From an uncultured Lachnospiraceae bacterium (GTDB lineage: Bacteria; Bacillota; Clostridia; Lachnospirales; Lachnospiraceae): 64,000 nucleotides of DNA. This document shows, one piece after another, positions 35,944 through 44,571 of the stretch. Numbering within the stretch: position 1 is the stretch's first letter; each line of letters opens with the position of its first letter. The stretch spans positions 62,001 to 126,000 of the forward strand of contig CALWLT010000006.1 of NCBI GenBank assembly GCA_944381615.1. The letters are read 5' to 3'. The translations under genes and the position numbers were made by a program. The notes below the pieces were generated by a model. It saw only the letters and a program-made list of their open reading frames with translations, ran no database searches and had not been told where the DNA came from.

Positions 35944-36960
35944 CTAAAGATTATTTGATAAATCAATATGATTTTCCGCGTCTGAAAGGCCGCCGTTTCC
36001 CGGCCGGGACAGCCATTCTGAAAGCGCGGCGAGGCTTTCTTCAGCGTCCCGGCGCCCCGTCTCATAGACGCGCTGCAGCTTCCCGGGATCTCCCTCTGTC
36101 CGCCCGATCGCCAGCTCCTTCTGCGGCCGGATGACAAACGCGCGGCCGTCCTGCTCCCGCCGGCAAATTGCCTCCACCGTCCGGTTATAAATCCGGTGGC
36201 GGTTTTCCAGCGCCTTCACAAAATTCGGATAGGCGTGATAGGCGAGCGGCGCCATCCACGACGCCTCCGGTTTCTTGCGGTAATCCGCCGGGCGGGTCAG
36301 GACAATCACATTGTGCGAAAAGCCGAGCCGCTCCATGCCCCGCACCGGAATGCTGTCCGTGCAGCCCCCGTCCAGAAGCTTCATCCCCTTCCAGCCGACG
36401 ATCCGCGATACATACGGGAGCGCCGCCGAAGCGCGGCACAGCTCTATCTGCTTTTTCATATCCGTGATCCGCAGATACTCCGCCTTTCCCGTCTCCAGAT
36501 TGCTGCAGGTCACATAAAACTCCGTGCCCGAGCGGTTAAAGGCCTCGTAATCATACGGATCCAGGCGTTCCGGCAAATCATAATAGCAGAACCGGTGTCC
36601 GACCATGTCTCCCGTCAGAAGAAGGTTGCGCACGCTGATAAAGCGCCGGTCCCGGCAGTATTTTTTATAATAGCGGATGCTGCGCCCTCTCTGCCCCGAG
36701 ACAAACGAGGCTCCGTGAATCGCTCCCGCCGACACGCCGATGACGCCGTCAAAAGAAATCCCCTGCTCCAGGAACACGTCCAGCACGCCAGCCGTATAGA
36801 TCCCGCGCATCCCGCCGCCCTCCAGAACCAGGCCGCACCGGCTCCGTCCGGCCAAAACCTCTGTCCGGGACGCTTCGGTTCCCCCGGCCGCTTCCCCTGT
36901 CCGGGACGTCTTTTCATGCCCTGCTTCCACTGCTCTGTTCTTCTTCTCTGTCTCTGTCAT
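35944..36960 (-). CDS. Patatin-like phospholipase (YjjU/RssA type)
   Basis: A predicted serine acyl-hydrolase. It has the oxyanion glycine loop LVLEGGGMRGIYTAGVLD, the nucleophile GVSAGAIHG (G-x-S-x-G) and the catalytic Asp in LLDGGCTDSIPV. The start MTETEKKN with GGGG five bases upstream is chosen and gives 338 residues. The longer open frame upstream contains a 15-bp tandem repeat and overlaps the next gene. The first 40 residues are polar and probably disordered. It has no signal peptide, so it acts in the cytoplasm or at the inner face of the membrane. Natural lipid substrate unknown. Confidence 0.85.
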   Translation of the reverse strand: MTETEKKNRAVEAGHEKTSRTGEAAGGTEASRTEVLAGRSRCGLVLEGGGMRGIYTAGVLDVFLEQGISFDGVIGVSAGAIHGASFVSGQRGRSIRYYKKYCRDRRFISVRNLLLTGDMVGHRFCYYDLPERLDPYDYEAFNRSGTEFYVTCSNLETGKAEYLRITDMKKQIELCRASAALPYVSRIVGWKGMKLLDGGCTDSIPVRGMERLGFSHNVIVLTRPADYRKKPEASWMAPLAYHAYPNFVKALENRHRIYNRTVEAICRREQDGRAFVIRPQKELAIGRTEGDPGKLQRVYETGRRDAEESLAALSEWLSRPGNGGLSDAENHIDLSNNL

Positions 36961-36990
36961 CTTCTCCCCGTCCTCATTGCTGATAATCCC

Positions 36991-37035
36991 ATTCCAGGTG
37001 CCCCCGTTCCAGGCGCCTTTATTCCAGACGTCCCG
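36991..37035. repeat. Three 15-bp tandem repeats upstream of the patatin gene
   Basis: Units at 36991, 37006 and 37021 share TTCCAG-G/A-C/T-G. In the frame of the patatin gene they would code for a WN-x-G-x pentapeptide, but they lie before the preferred start codon. Confidence 0.65.
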
Positions 37036-37136
37036 TCCAGAACGTTCAATAGCGCCGATCCGGAACGCCGCAAGCGATCCTTTCGCTTTTGCAGCTTCCC
37101 GCATCGACGCTATCGTTTCTTTGCGCCGGTTTTCAA

Positions 37137-38165
37137 TCAGTAAAGCATCGCTCCGTCCGCGCCGACGTACTTTCCGTCCGGCGTGAACGCGTTGGCCAGC
37201 ATGACCCCGTTCACATCCAGGAAATACCAGCGGTTCTGCCACAGGATCCAGCCGGTCTTCCGGTAGCCGTTCTCGTCGAAATAATACCAGAGCCCGCCGA
37301 TCTGCTGCCAGTTATTGACCGTGTACGTCTGATCGGCATTGCGGTAACGGAACCCCAGCGCATCCATCTCCCAGTTTCCGGACGCCGGCCCCACGCCGGT
37401 TACCACATAATTCGCCGCCGTGCGGATCTGCGCCGCCTGCTCGTCCGTCACATCGAAGTCGTCCGACATCTCCCAGCCGCCTTCCCAGTCGCCGTTATAA
37501 ACCGCGCGCACAAGGAACGTATAGGTGCCGCCCTGAGTAAAATATTTCCCCAGGTTGCAGCTCTCGCCCGTCGTGCTTACCGTCTCTATCAGCCGATCGT
37601 TGCGGTACAGGCGCACCCGGTAGTGGTGGGCGTCCCCGCCGCCGTTCCACTCCGCCATCCCGTTCATCTGATCCCACTCGGCGTCGGAGACCTCCAGATC
37701 ATAATCGTCATCCGTCGCCTCCAGCTCCTCCAGGCGGACCGTTACCCGCAGCTCCTCGTCGCCCCGGCGTCTGACCGAGGTTACCTTCCCTTCTGAACCA
37801 CTCAGCGAAATATCGCCCTTCCTGATTCCGGACGGAAAATAATAATCGCTGTCCGCCTCCAGGGTAATCTCCAGCTTCGGCTCGTCCTTATCGTCCCACT
37901 GATCCGGTTCATTTTTTATCTCTACGCCGTCCACCTCATACTCGCTGCTGTCGGACGTAACTTCCACATCCGTGCTGGAATCCCGCACCTCGATCGAGGA
38001 TTCGATGCAGAGCGAAATGGACTCAATCGGAAGACGGTCGTCCTCCTCATCGTCCGCCAGCGCCGGAAACGGCGTCCCCAAAAGAGCCAGGCACAGCGCG
38101 GCCGCCGCCCCCGCCTGTACGGCCCTGCCCGCTCTTCTTCCCGCGTATCTTTCCTCTCTCTTCAT
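37137..38165 (-). CDS. Secreted protein with C-terminal cell-wall-binding (choline-binding-like) repeats
   Basis: Residues 1-37 are a signal peptide (basic MKREERYAGRRAGR, then hydrophobic AAAALCLALLG, cleavage near PALA-DD). An acidic, beta-rich body follows, containing a fibronectin-like stretch (AHHYRVRLYRNDRLIETV). The last 60 residues hold two aromatic repeats (GGLWYYFDENGYRKTGW and NRWYFLDVNGVML) of the glucan/choline-binding type. The start MKREERYAG has GGAGG eight bases upstream. It sits between the rpmF unit and the patatin gene. No catalytic domain is visible. Surface-attached; function unknown. Confidence 0.8.
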   Translation of the reverse strand: MKREERYAGRRAGRAVQAGAAAALCLALLGTPFPALADDEEDDRLPIESISLCIESSIEVRDSSTDVEVTSDSSEYEVDGVEIKNEPDQWDDKDEPKLEITLEADSDYYFPSGIRKGDISLSGSEGKVTSVRRRGDEELRVTVRLEELEATDDDYDLEVSDAEWDQMNGMAEWNGGGDAHHYRVRLYRNDRLIETVSTTGESCNLGKYFTQGGTYTFLVRAVYNGDWEGGWEMSDDFDVTDEQAAQIRTAANYVVTGVGPASGNWEMDALGFRYRNADQTYTVNNWQQIGGLWYYFDENGYRKTGWILWQNRWYFLDVNGVMLANAFTPDGKYVGADGAMLY

Positions 38166-38336
38166 CTGTCTGCCCTCCCGTCCCTCCTGGCAGGGCTCAA
38201 AACGGCCGCGCCAATCTCTTCCGCGTCCGCCCGGCTCTGCGTCTGATTTCTTCCATTCTAGCATATCCGCCGCAAAACTGCCAGATCTCTTTTAAAAATA
38301 CCGGGGCAGACAGGCCGGATACGGGGACAAAACAGC

Positions 38337-38403
38337 AGAGGACTGTCACAGAAAAAACGCCGCCATCGGTCTCCCGATCCCGTTTGTTCTGTGACAGTCC
38401 CCT
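38337..38403. repeat. 67-bp near-perfect palindrome downstream of rpmF
   Basis: The 23-base ends match in inverted orientation at 21 positions (AGAGGACTGTCACAGAAA-type end), around a 21-base centre that itself holds ATCGG/CCGAT. On the minus strand one arm is preceded by TTTTTT. It could act as the rpmF terminator, or be a short non-autonomous mobile element. Confidence 0.65.
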
Positions 38404-38446
38404 GAATGGTTTCTCTTCGCTTTTCCGGCGCCAGCGCCGGTTTTCA

Positions 38447-38629
38447 TTAATCCTCGACCTTTACGATCTCTTTCTTGTTATAAGAACCGCAGGCCTTGCA
38501 GACTCTGTGAGGCATCATCAGTGCGCCGCACTTGCTGCACTTTACCAGATTCGGAGCACTCATTTTCCAGTTTGCTCTGCGGCTGTCTCTTCTTGCTTTG
38601 GAAGATTTGTTCTTAGGACAGATAGACAT
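38447..38629 (-). CDS. rpmF: Ribosomal protein L32
   Basis: A 60-residue large-subunit protein with the zinc-ribbon pattern C-x2-C ... C-x2-C (KCSKCGA and CKACGS). The N terminus MSICPKNKSSKARRDSRRA is the standard L32 start. It begins two bases after the yceD stop, the near-universal pairing. Confidence 0.97.
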   Translation of the reverse strand: MSICPKNKSSKARRDSRRANWKMSAPNLVKCSKCGALMMPHRVCKACGSYNKKEIVKVED

Positions 38630-38631
38630 GG

Positions 38632-39156
38632 TTACACCTCCTTAAATTCATTGAATATCTCCTGGATAACCGACATCCTTGGATCGAGCGACCTGGTGTC
38701 ACAGGTACAAGTTCCGAAATTCAGATTTGTACCACATCTATTGCAGATCCCTCTGCAGTCTTCCCTGCACAGGACTCTCATCGGCAAGCTCAGTAACAGC
38801 TCGTTGCATACCAACCGGTCTGCATCCAGACAACTGCCGTCCAAATACGGCTCTTCCTCTGAATCCTCTTCCTGCCCGTTCCCCTCCCCGATCGCAAACT
38901 CGCGGTCGAAACAGAGATTGCAGACAAAAGAAACCGGCTCCAGACACCGGGCGCAGTGGCCCTCCACCGTAACCGCCGCACTTCCGCGCATGGCGAACTT
39001 CCGCCTTGTCAGGCTTTCGATCTCCAGCACAAACGGAGGCGCCTCGAGAATCCGGTATGTCTCGCCGCCGAATTCCAGCGTGCGAAGCGATGTCTCTACC
39101 GTATATTCTTTCTTCTTTCCTTCGCAGGTAAAAAGTTCAGACAGCTGAATCAGCAT
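38632..39156 (-). CDS. yceD: YceD (DUF177) family protein
   Basis: A 174-residue protein of the YceD family that almost always precedes rpmF and is linked to 23S rRNA or ribosome accumulation. Cysteine pairs CARC, CNLC and C-terminal CREDCRGICNRC are typical and may bind metal. The start MLIQLSELF is chosen because GGAG lies six bases before it; the ATG two codons earlier leaves no spacing. A consensus promoter lies just upstream. Confidence 0.92.
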   Translation of the reverse strand: MLIQLSELFTCEGKKKEYTVETSLRTLEFGGETYRILEAPPFVLEIESLTRRKFAMRGSAAVTVEGHCARCLEPVSFVCNLCFDREFAIGEGNGQEEDSEEEPYLDGSCLDADRLVCNELLLSLPMRVLCREDCRGICNRCGTNLNFGTCTCDTRSLDPRMSVIQEIFNEFKEV

Positions 39157-39182
39157 TATCATCTCCTGATACGCACTATGCT

Positions 39183-39211
39183 ATTATACAAAGCCGTTTC
39201 CCGTTTGTCAA
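39183..39211 (-). promoter_or_regulatory. Consensus sigma-A promoter of yceD-rpmF
   Basis: On the minus strand an exact TTGACA (39206-39211), 17 bases, exact TATAAT (39183-39188). The start is expected near 39176, giving a 20-base leader to yceD. Such strength fits a ribosomal gene. Confidence 0.92.
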
Positions 39212-39255
39212 CGCCTATTTTGTATATTGTACCAAATTTTTACGCAACATTTTGA

Positions 39256-39287
39256 GCTTCGCATCCGGCCAGGGCCGGATGCGAAGC
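39256..39287 (-). terminator. Strong hairpin after ackA
   Basis: A 15-bp perfect stem (39256-39270 with 39273-39287) around a two-base centre, 17 bases after the ackA stop. The following bases (CTCAAAATG) are not a clean T-run, so it may act as a terminator or as 3' protection. Confidence 0.6.
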
Positions 39288-39303
39288 CTGTCTCTTTCGT
39301 CTC

Positions 39304-40500
39304 TTACTGATTGGAAACCAGCGCCAGCGTCTCGCGGGCGATCGCCAGCTCCTCGTTGGTGGGAACCAGCAGCACCTTGACCTTCGAGTCGTCCGTGGAA
39401 ATGATGCGCTCCTCGCCGCGGACGTTATTCTTCTCGTCGTCAATCTGAATGCCCAGATAGCCCAGGTTTTCGCAGACGGCCTTGCGCATCTCCTTGTTGT
39501 TCTCGCCGATGCCGGCCGTGAAGGCGATGGCGTCCACGCCGTTCATAACCGCCGCGTAAGCGCCGATGTACTTGATTACCCGGTAATCGAACACATCCAG
39601 CGCCAGCTTCGCCTTCGCGTTGCCGGCCTCCGCAGCCGCTTCCAGATCGCGGCCGTCGCTGGACAGGCAGGAAATTCCCAGCATACCGGATTTCTTATTG
39701 AGAACCTCCGTGATCTCATCCAGCGTGAGGTTCGCCTTCTTGGCGACGAACTCCAGGATCGCCGGATCCAGATCGCCGGAACGGGTGCCCATGACCAGGC
39801 CCTCCAGCGGCGTCAGGCCCATGCTGGTATCCACCGATTTTCCGTATTTGACAGCGGAAATGCTGGCGCCGTTGCCCAGATGGCAGACGATGATCTTTAA
39901 CTGATCGTAGGGCTTTCCGAGGATCTCCGCCACGCGCTTGGACACATAGCTGTGAGAGGTTCCGTGGAAGCCGTAGCGGCGTACCTTGTATTTCTCATAA
40001 TACTCATAGGGAAGGCCGTACATATAGGCGACTTCCGGCATCGTCTGATGGAACGCCGTGTCGAATACGGCGACCATGGGAACGCCGGGCATCAGCTCCT
40101 GGCAGGCGCGGATGCCGATCAGGTTGGCCGGATTGTGAAGCGGCGCCAGATCGTTGCACTCCTCGATGGCCTTGATGGACTCCTCCGTGATCAGGCAGGA
40201 AGAAGTAAATTTCTCTCCGCCGTGTACGACGCGGTGCCCGACGGCCCCTACCTCGGAAAGGCTCTTAATCACGCCGGTCTTTTCGTTGGTCAGCGCCTGG
40301 ATAACCGCGTTGATGGCCTCCGTATGGGTCGGCATCGCGATCTCGCTCTTTTCCTTGTCGCCGCCCTCCGGCTGGTAGGTCAGCATTCCGTCGATTCCGA
40401 TCCGCTCGCACAGGCCCTTTGCCAGGACCTCGCCGGAGATCGAATTGATCAGCTGATATTTTAATGAAGAGCTTCCACAGTTAATAACTAAAATATTCAT
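39304..40500 (-). CDS. ackA: Acetate kinase
   Basis: Converts acetyl phosphate and ADP to acetate and ATP, the substrate-level ATP step of fermentation. Family marks are [12 protein letters not shown] at the N terminus, [44 protein letters not shown] and [12 protein letters not shown]. The 398 residues are standard. It follows pta by 45 bases, so the two enzymes are co-expressed. Confidence 0.97.
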   Translation of the reverse strand: MNILVINCGSSSLKYQLINSISGEVLAKGLCERIGIDGMLTYQPEGGDKEKSEIAMPTHTEAINAVIQALTNEKTGVIKSLSEVGAVGHRVVHGGEKFTSSCLITEESIKAIEECNDLAPLHNPANLIGIRACQELMPGVPMVAVFDTAFHQTMPEVAYMYGLPYEYYEKYKVRRYGFHGTSHSYVSKRVAEILGKPYDQLKIIVCHLGNGASISAVKYGKSVDTSMGLTPLEGLVMGTRSGDLDPAILEFVAKKANLTLDEITEVLNKKSGMLGISCLSSDGRDLEAAAEAGNAKAKLALDVFDYRVIKYIGAYAAVMNGVDAIAFTAGIGENNKEMRKAVCENLGYLGIQIDDEKNNVRGEERIISTDDSKVKVLLVPTNEELAIARETLALVSNQ

Positions 40501-40545
40501 TGCGTTCTTTCCTTTCCCTCTTCGGAACCTGTTCTTCCTGACTGA

Positions 40546-41547
40546 TTAAACCATCTGCGCCTGAACGGCCGTCAGAGCGACAACGCCGACGATGTCCTCT
40601 GCCGAGCAGCCGCGGGACAGATCGTTGACCGGTCTGGCGATCCCCTGCAGCATCGGGCCGTACGCTTCCGCCTTGGCCAGTCTCTGCACCAGCTTGTATC
40701 CGATGTTGCCGCAGTCCAGGTTGGGGAAGATCAGGACGTTGGCGCTGCCCGCCACTTCGCTTCCCGGCGCCTTGGATTTGCCGATCTCGGGAACGATGGC
40801 CGCATCCAGCTGCAGCTCGCCGTCCAGCTCCAGCTGCGGGTATTTCTCATGCGCGATCTCGACAGCCTTCGTGACCTTGTCCACCAGCGCGTGCTTTGCG
40901 CTTCCCTTGGTCGAATGGGACAGCATGGCGATAACCGGCTTCTCGCCCAGCAGGGCGCGGAAGCTCTTGGCGCTGGAATCCGCAATCGCGGCCAGCTCCT
41001 CGGAGGTCGGATCCTGATTCAGGCCGCAGTCCGCGAAGAGGAACGTCCCGTTGCAGCCATACTCGCAGTTCGGCACATCCATGATGAAGAAACCGGAAAC
41101 CAGCTCCGTGCCCGGGGCCGTCTTCAGGATCTGCAGGGCCGGGCGCAGCGTGTCGGCCGTCGCGTGGCAGGCGCCCGCTACCAGACCGTCGGCATCCGAC
41201 TCCTTTACCATCATAACGCCGTAGGTAATATAATCATTCTTCAGGGTCTCCTGCGCCTTCTCCAGCGTCATTCCCTTATGCTTTCTCAGCTCGTATAACG
41301 TCTCGGCGTAGTGATCAAAATTGGGGTCCGTATCCGGATCGACCACGCGGATTCCCGTCAGATCTACTTCCAGCCAGCCGGCGCCGTCCATGATCTTCTC
41401 CTCTTTTCCGATCATGATCAGATCCGCCGTACCCTCCTCCAGGATCTTGGCTGCCGCGATCAGAGTTCTCTTATCCTTGCTTTCCGGCAAAACAATCGTC
41501 TTCTTGTCCTGTTTTGCCTTCTCTTTCATTAAATCAATAAATGCCAT
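40546..41547 (-). CDS. pta: Phosphate acetyltransferase
   Basis: Turns acetyl-CoA and phosphate into acetyl phosphate, feeding acetate kinase. This is the short 333-residue form without the N-terminal regulatory domain of enterobacteria. Marks: GACHATADTLRPALQIL, FADCGLNQDPTSEEL, MLSHSTKGSAKHA and NVLIFPNLDCGNIGYKLVQR. The start MAFIDLMKEK has an AAAGGGG site nine bases upstream; the longer open frame runs into the promoter. First gene of the pta-ackA unit. Confidence 0.96.
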   Translation of the reverse strand: MAFIDLMKEKAKQDKKTIVLPESKDKRTLIAAAKILEEGTADLIMIGKEEKIMDGAGWLEVDLTGIRVVDPDTDPNFDHYAETLYELRKHKGMTLEKAQETLKNDYITYGVMMVKESDADGLVAGACHATADTLRPALQILKTAPGTELVSGFFIMDVPNCEYGCNGTFLFADCGLNQDPTSEELAAIADSSAKSFRALLGEKPVIAMLSHSTKGSAKHALVDKVTKAVEIAHEKYPQLELDGELQLDAAIVPEIGKSKAPGSEVAGSANVLIFPNLDCGNIGYKLVQRLAKAEAYGPMLQGIARPVNDLSRGCSAEDIVGVVALTAVQAQMV

Positions 41548-41601
41548 GGTCAAAAACCCCTTTCCTAAGTGTATTGGTTTCTTTCTTTTAACAATACTCT
41601 C

Positions 41602-41630
41602 ATTATATACCACTTGTTTATTGTATACAA
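41602..41630 (-). promoter_or_regulatory. pta promoter with TTGTATACAA palindrome
   Basis: On the minus strand TTGTAT (41625-41630), 17 bases, TATAAT (41602-41607). The -35 lies inside a perfect 10-bp palindrome TTGTATACAA (41621-41630), the shape of a GntR-type operator. The leader to pta is about 50 bases. Confidence 0.7.
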
Positions 41631-41710
41631 GATCGTTTTTCCATTTTCAGGCTAATTATTTTTTTAACAGGATCGTCTGTTTTTTAACTCTTCCCCTCTC
41701 TGTTTTTCCC

Positions 41711-41739
41711 TTTACGCTCCCCCTTCCCCGGTATATAAT
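41711..41739 (+). promoter_or_regulatory. Promoter of tmcAL
   Basis: TTTACG (41711-41716), 17 bases, exact TATAAT (41734-41739). The start is near 41746, about 75 bases before the gene. The pta promoter is divergent, about 80 bases away. Confidence 0.7.
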
Positions 41740-41820
41740 AGGAAAAAGCTGTCCCGCACGGCACAGGCGTGGAAACCTGCCCGGCACAGCGCAGAAATTC
41801 AGAAGAAACAGGAGCAGCTC

Positions 41821-43284
41821 ATGCAGATTACCGGACTGATTACCGAATACAACCCGTTTCACAACGGACATGCCTATCACATCCAGGCGGCAAAACAGAC
41901 GGCTGGCGCAGACTACTGCGTCGCTCTCATGAGCGGCAGCTTCGTCCAGCGGGGCGAACCCGCCGTATTTGACAAGTACGAGCGGGCCCTGATGGCGCTG
42001 CGCGCCGGCGCGGATCTGGTACTGGAACTGCCGTTCCCGTTTTCCACCGCCTCCGCCCGGGAATTTGCCGCGTTTGGCGTCGCCCTGTTCAGCGCCCTGG
42101 GCGTCGATTCGCTGGTATTCGGAAGCGAATGCGGCCGCATCGAACCGCTCTCGCAGGTTGCCGCCCTGCTCCTTGCCGAACAGCCGGCCTTTCAGCGGGA
42201 ATTAAAATCGCAGCTTCGCCGCGGGCAGACCTGGCCGCAGGCGCGGGCCGCCGCGCTCTCGGCCCTGGCGGGCGTTTCGCCCGCCGGCCCTTTGCTGACG
42301 CCGGAGTCTATATCCGCGCTTCTTGCCACGCCGAACAACATCCTAGGAATCGAATACCTGCGGGCCGGGATGGCCTTGCAAAGCCCGCTCGCCTTCCATA
42401 CGATCCGGCGGCGCGGAAGCGCCTACCACGACCGTGCGCTTCCCGGACAGGCGGACGAAGCGCCGCACTCAGGCAGCGCCGCGCCTGAACGGGATGCCGA
42501 TTTGGCGCGCCCAAACGGCGCAGCTCCGGGACAAACCGCCGATCCGCCGCGCCCCGGCGGCGCAGCTTCGGAACAGCCCACCGATCCGCCGCGCCCGGAC
42601 GGCAGGCTGCTTCCCTCCGCCTCCGCGCTGCGCCGCCTCCTGGAACACGCATACTCTCAATGGGACGGGACGGGGCCAATCCCTAACGCGGCCCGCCTGC
42701 TCCAGGGATATGTCCCGCCGCAGGCGCTGCCGGCGCTTGCCGGCGCCGTCCCCGTCTTTCCCGACGATCTCTCGGATTTTCTGAATTACCGGCTGCTTCT
42801 CAGCGCCTGGCCTCCGATCGCCGATCTGACGCCAGAGCTTGAAGCGCGCCTGCGGCGCGGCGCCTATGCGCCTCTTTCCTTTACCGAACGGGTCCGGGCG
42901 CTCAAAAGCCGGGAGCTTACCTACACGCGCGTAAGCCGCGCGCTCCTGCACCTGACGCTTAACCTGACCCGGGAGGAGACGGACGGCTGGAAGGCCGCCG
43001 GCTACGCGCCCTATGCGCGCATCCTCGGATTTTCCAGAAAGAGCGCGCCGCTTCTGTCCTGCTTAAAGCGCCGGTCCCAGATCCCGCTCCTTGCCAAGAC
43101 CGCCGACGCCCGCGCCAGGCTCTCTCCCGGCGCGCGCTCCATGTTGGAGTGCGAGATCCGGGCCGCCCACCTGTGGCAGACCATGCGCCAGACCAAAATC
43201 GCCGGTTTTCCCGGCCCTCTGCCCCGAAACGCCGGATCTGCCTTTAAAAATGAGTACACGGCAGGACTCGTCATCCTGCCGTGA
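41821..43284 (+). CDS. tmcAL: tRNA(Met) cytidine acetate ligase TmcAL with a Pro/Ala-rich insert
   Basis: Acetylates the wobble cytidine of elongator tRNA-Met using acetate and ATP. The nucleotidyl-transfer motif NPFHNGHAYHIQ, the SGSFVQRGEPAVFDKY loop, GADLVLELPFPFSTASA and TPNNILGIEYLRA are all family marks. At about residues 207-262 a low-complexity insert, including two copies of a 14-residue repeat, breaks the domain between the catalytic part and the helical C-terminal part. AGGAG is six bases before the start. It overlaps the convergent methyltransferase gene by 14 bases. Use of acetate places it sensibly next to ackA-pta. Confidence 0.92.
   Translation: MQITGLITEYNPFHNGHAYHIQAAKQTAGADYCVALMSGSFVQRGEPAVFDKYERALMALRAGADLVLELPFPFSTASAREFAAFGVALFSALGVDSLVFGSECGRIEPLSQVAALLLAEQPAFQRELKSQLRRGQTWPQARAAALSALAGVSPAGPLLTPESISALLATPNNILGIEYLRAGMALQSPLAFHTIRRRGSAYHDRALPGQADEAPHSGSAAPERDADLARPNGAAPGQTADPPRPGGAASEQPTDPPRPDGRLLPSASALRRLLEHAYSQWDGTGPIPNAARLLQGYVPPQALPALAGAVPVFPDDLSDFLNYRLLLSAWPPIADLTPELEARLRRGAYAPLSFTERVRALKSRELTYTRVSRALLHLTLNLTREETDGWKAAGYAPYARILGFSRKSAPLLSCLKRRSQIPLLAKTADARARLSPGARSMLECEIRAAHLWQTMRQTKIAGFPGPLPRNAGSAFKNEYTAGLVILP
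42508..42603 (+). repeat. 42-bp in-frame tandem repeat inside tmcAL
   Basis: Units at 42508-42549 and 42550-42591 and the start of a third (to 42603) code for RP-x-GAA-x4-x-DPP-type 14-residue repeats. The unit length keeps the frame. It sits in a loop region not found in family members as I know them. Confidence 0.8.
43257..43283. terminator. Hairpin shared by the 3' ends of tmcAL and the methyltransferase gene
   Basis: A perfect 10-bp stem CACGGCAGGA/TCCTGCCGTG (43257-43266 with 43274-43283) with a 7-base loop covers the ends of both genes. Short A/T runs lie nearby on both sides, so it may work in both directions, but no T-run follows at once. Confidence 0.5.
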
Positions 43285-44509
43285 AAGAAATCAGCCCGTC
43301 TTTTTCCAGGAGCTCCAGTAGCGTGGGCCTGACCTGAAGGCCGTCCAGGAGCTCCTTTAACGCCTGCTTTTCCCTGTTGTTTTTCTTTTCCCGCGCGCCC
43401 GCTTCCCGGCGGACAGCCCGGATCATCAGATTTTTCGGCGTGTGCTCCATATCGATGAATTCCAGGATCTGGCTGTGATAGCCGGCCAGCTCCAGAAACT
43501 GCGCGCGGATACCGTCCGTGATAAGCGCCGCCATCCGCTCCTTCAGGATCCCGTATTTCAGGATCGGCGCGAGCAGTTCATTTTCCATCTGCCCGTTCAG
43601 CTCGTGCTGGCAGCAGGGGACCGAGAGGATCACGCGCGCGCCCCAGCGGACCGCCTTGTGCAGCGCATAATCCGTCGCCGTGTCACAGGCGTGAAGCGTA
43701 ACCACCATATCCGCCTGCCGGACTCCCTCATAGCCGGCAATATCCCCGCAGGAAAACTCCAGATCGGAAAATCCGAACTGCCGGCTCAGCCGGCTGCAGA
43801 GCTCAATCACGTCCTGCTTCAGATCCAGCCCTACGATATGCACCGGATAGCCCTTCATTTCCTTCAGATAATAATACATGGCAAAGGTCAGATAGGACTT
43901 GCCGCACCCGAAATCGATGATCGTGTTGACCCGATCCGGCGAAAGCGCCGGCAGGACGTCCTCCACATACTCCAGGAACCGGTTGATCTGGCGGAACTTG
44001 TCATACCGGGCGCGCACGACCTTCCCCTCTTTCGTCATCACGCCCAGCTCCACAAGAAACGGCACCGGCGTCCCCTCCGGAAACAGGTAGCGCTTCGCCC
44101 GGTTGTGGGAAAGGACGAAAGGCGAGGCCGGCGCGGCGCAGGACACGCCGCCATGCGCCCCGTCCGCCGGGGCGGCTATTTTTTTCTTTTCCTTCAGCGT
44201 GACCGTGCCGCGTTTCCCGATCAGCAGGTGCGCGCTGGCGCGGCGGGAGAAAATCTCCCCGTTGCGGTACAGCCGATCCAGCTGCGACAGAACATACTCT
44301 GCCGCCTCGGGCGCGGCGAGATTCTTCTGAAACGCCTGTTTTTCCGTAAATTCCTCTACCTGAAAAAAGAGCGTCCCCCGGATCGCGACCGGACGGACCG
44401 TCATGCGCAGAAATCCGTCCCGGCTGCGCGGGCCGGAGAAGATCATCCGCTCCAGATCCGCGTCCAGATAGTTCCTCAGAAGCGCCCGCACTTCTTCCTG
44501 CTTTTCCAT
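43271..44509 (-). CDS. Class I SAM-dependent methyltransferase (METTL25/RRNAD-like)
   Basis: The central SAM-binding motif IIDFGCGKSYLTFAMYYYL, then VGLDLKQDVIEL, CGDIAGYEG and TLHACDTATDYALHKAV, matches the family in which eukaryotic members are METTL25. A cysteine pair follows in VPCCQHELN. The first 160 residues form a family-specific N-terminal domain. Substrate unknown, probably RNA or a translation component. Last gene of the polA-coaE-PFL segment, 62 bases after the PFL-family gene; overlaps tmcAL at the 3' end. Confidence 0.8.
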   Translation of the reverse strand: MEKQEEVRALLRNYLDADLERMIFSGPRSRDGFLRMTVRPVAIRGTLFFQVEEFTEKQAFQKNLAAPEAAEYVLSQLDRLYRNGEIFSRRASAHLLIGKRGTVTLKEKKKIAAPADGAHGGVSCAAPASPFVLSHNRAKRYLFPEGTPVPFLVELGVMTKEGKVVRARYDKFRQINRFLEYVEDVLPALSPDRVNTIIDFGCGKSYLTFAMYYYLKEMKGYPVHIVGLDLKQDVIELCSRLSRQFGFSDLEFSCGDIAGYEGVRQADMVVTLHACDTATDYALHKAVRWGARVILSVPCCQHELNGQMENELLAPILKYGILKERMAALITDGIRAQFLELAGYHSQILEFIDMEHTPKNLMIRAVRREAGAREKKNNREKQALKELLDGLQVRPTLLELLEKDGLISFTAG

Positions 44510-44571
44510 CCTGTCTCTCTCCTGTTCTCTTCGCTGACCGCCCGCGCCGCGGCTTAAGCGGCGCGAAACCG

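Noticed and set aside
36961..37242. Longer start for the patatin gene, adding 94 residues
   Set aside because: The extension overlaps the preceding gene, contains the 15-bp repeat, and has no ribosome site, whereas the start at 36960 does.
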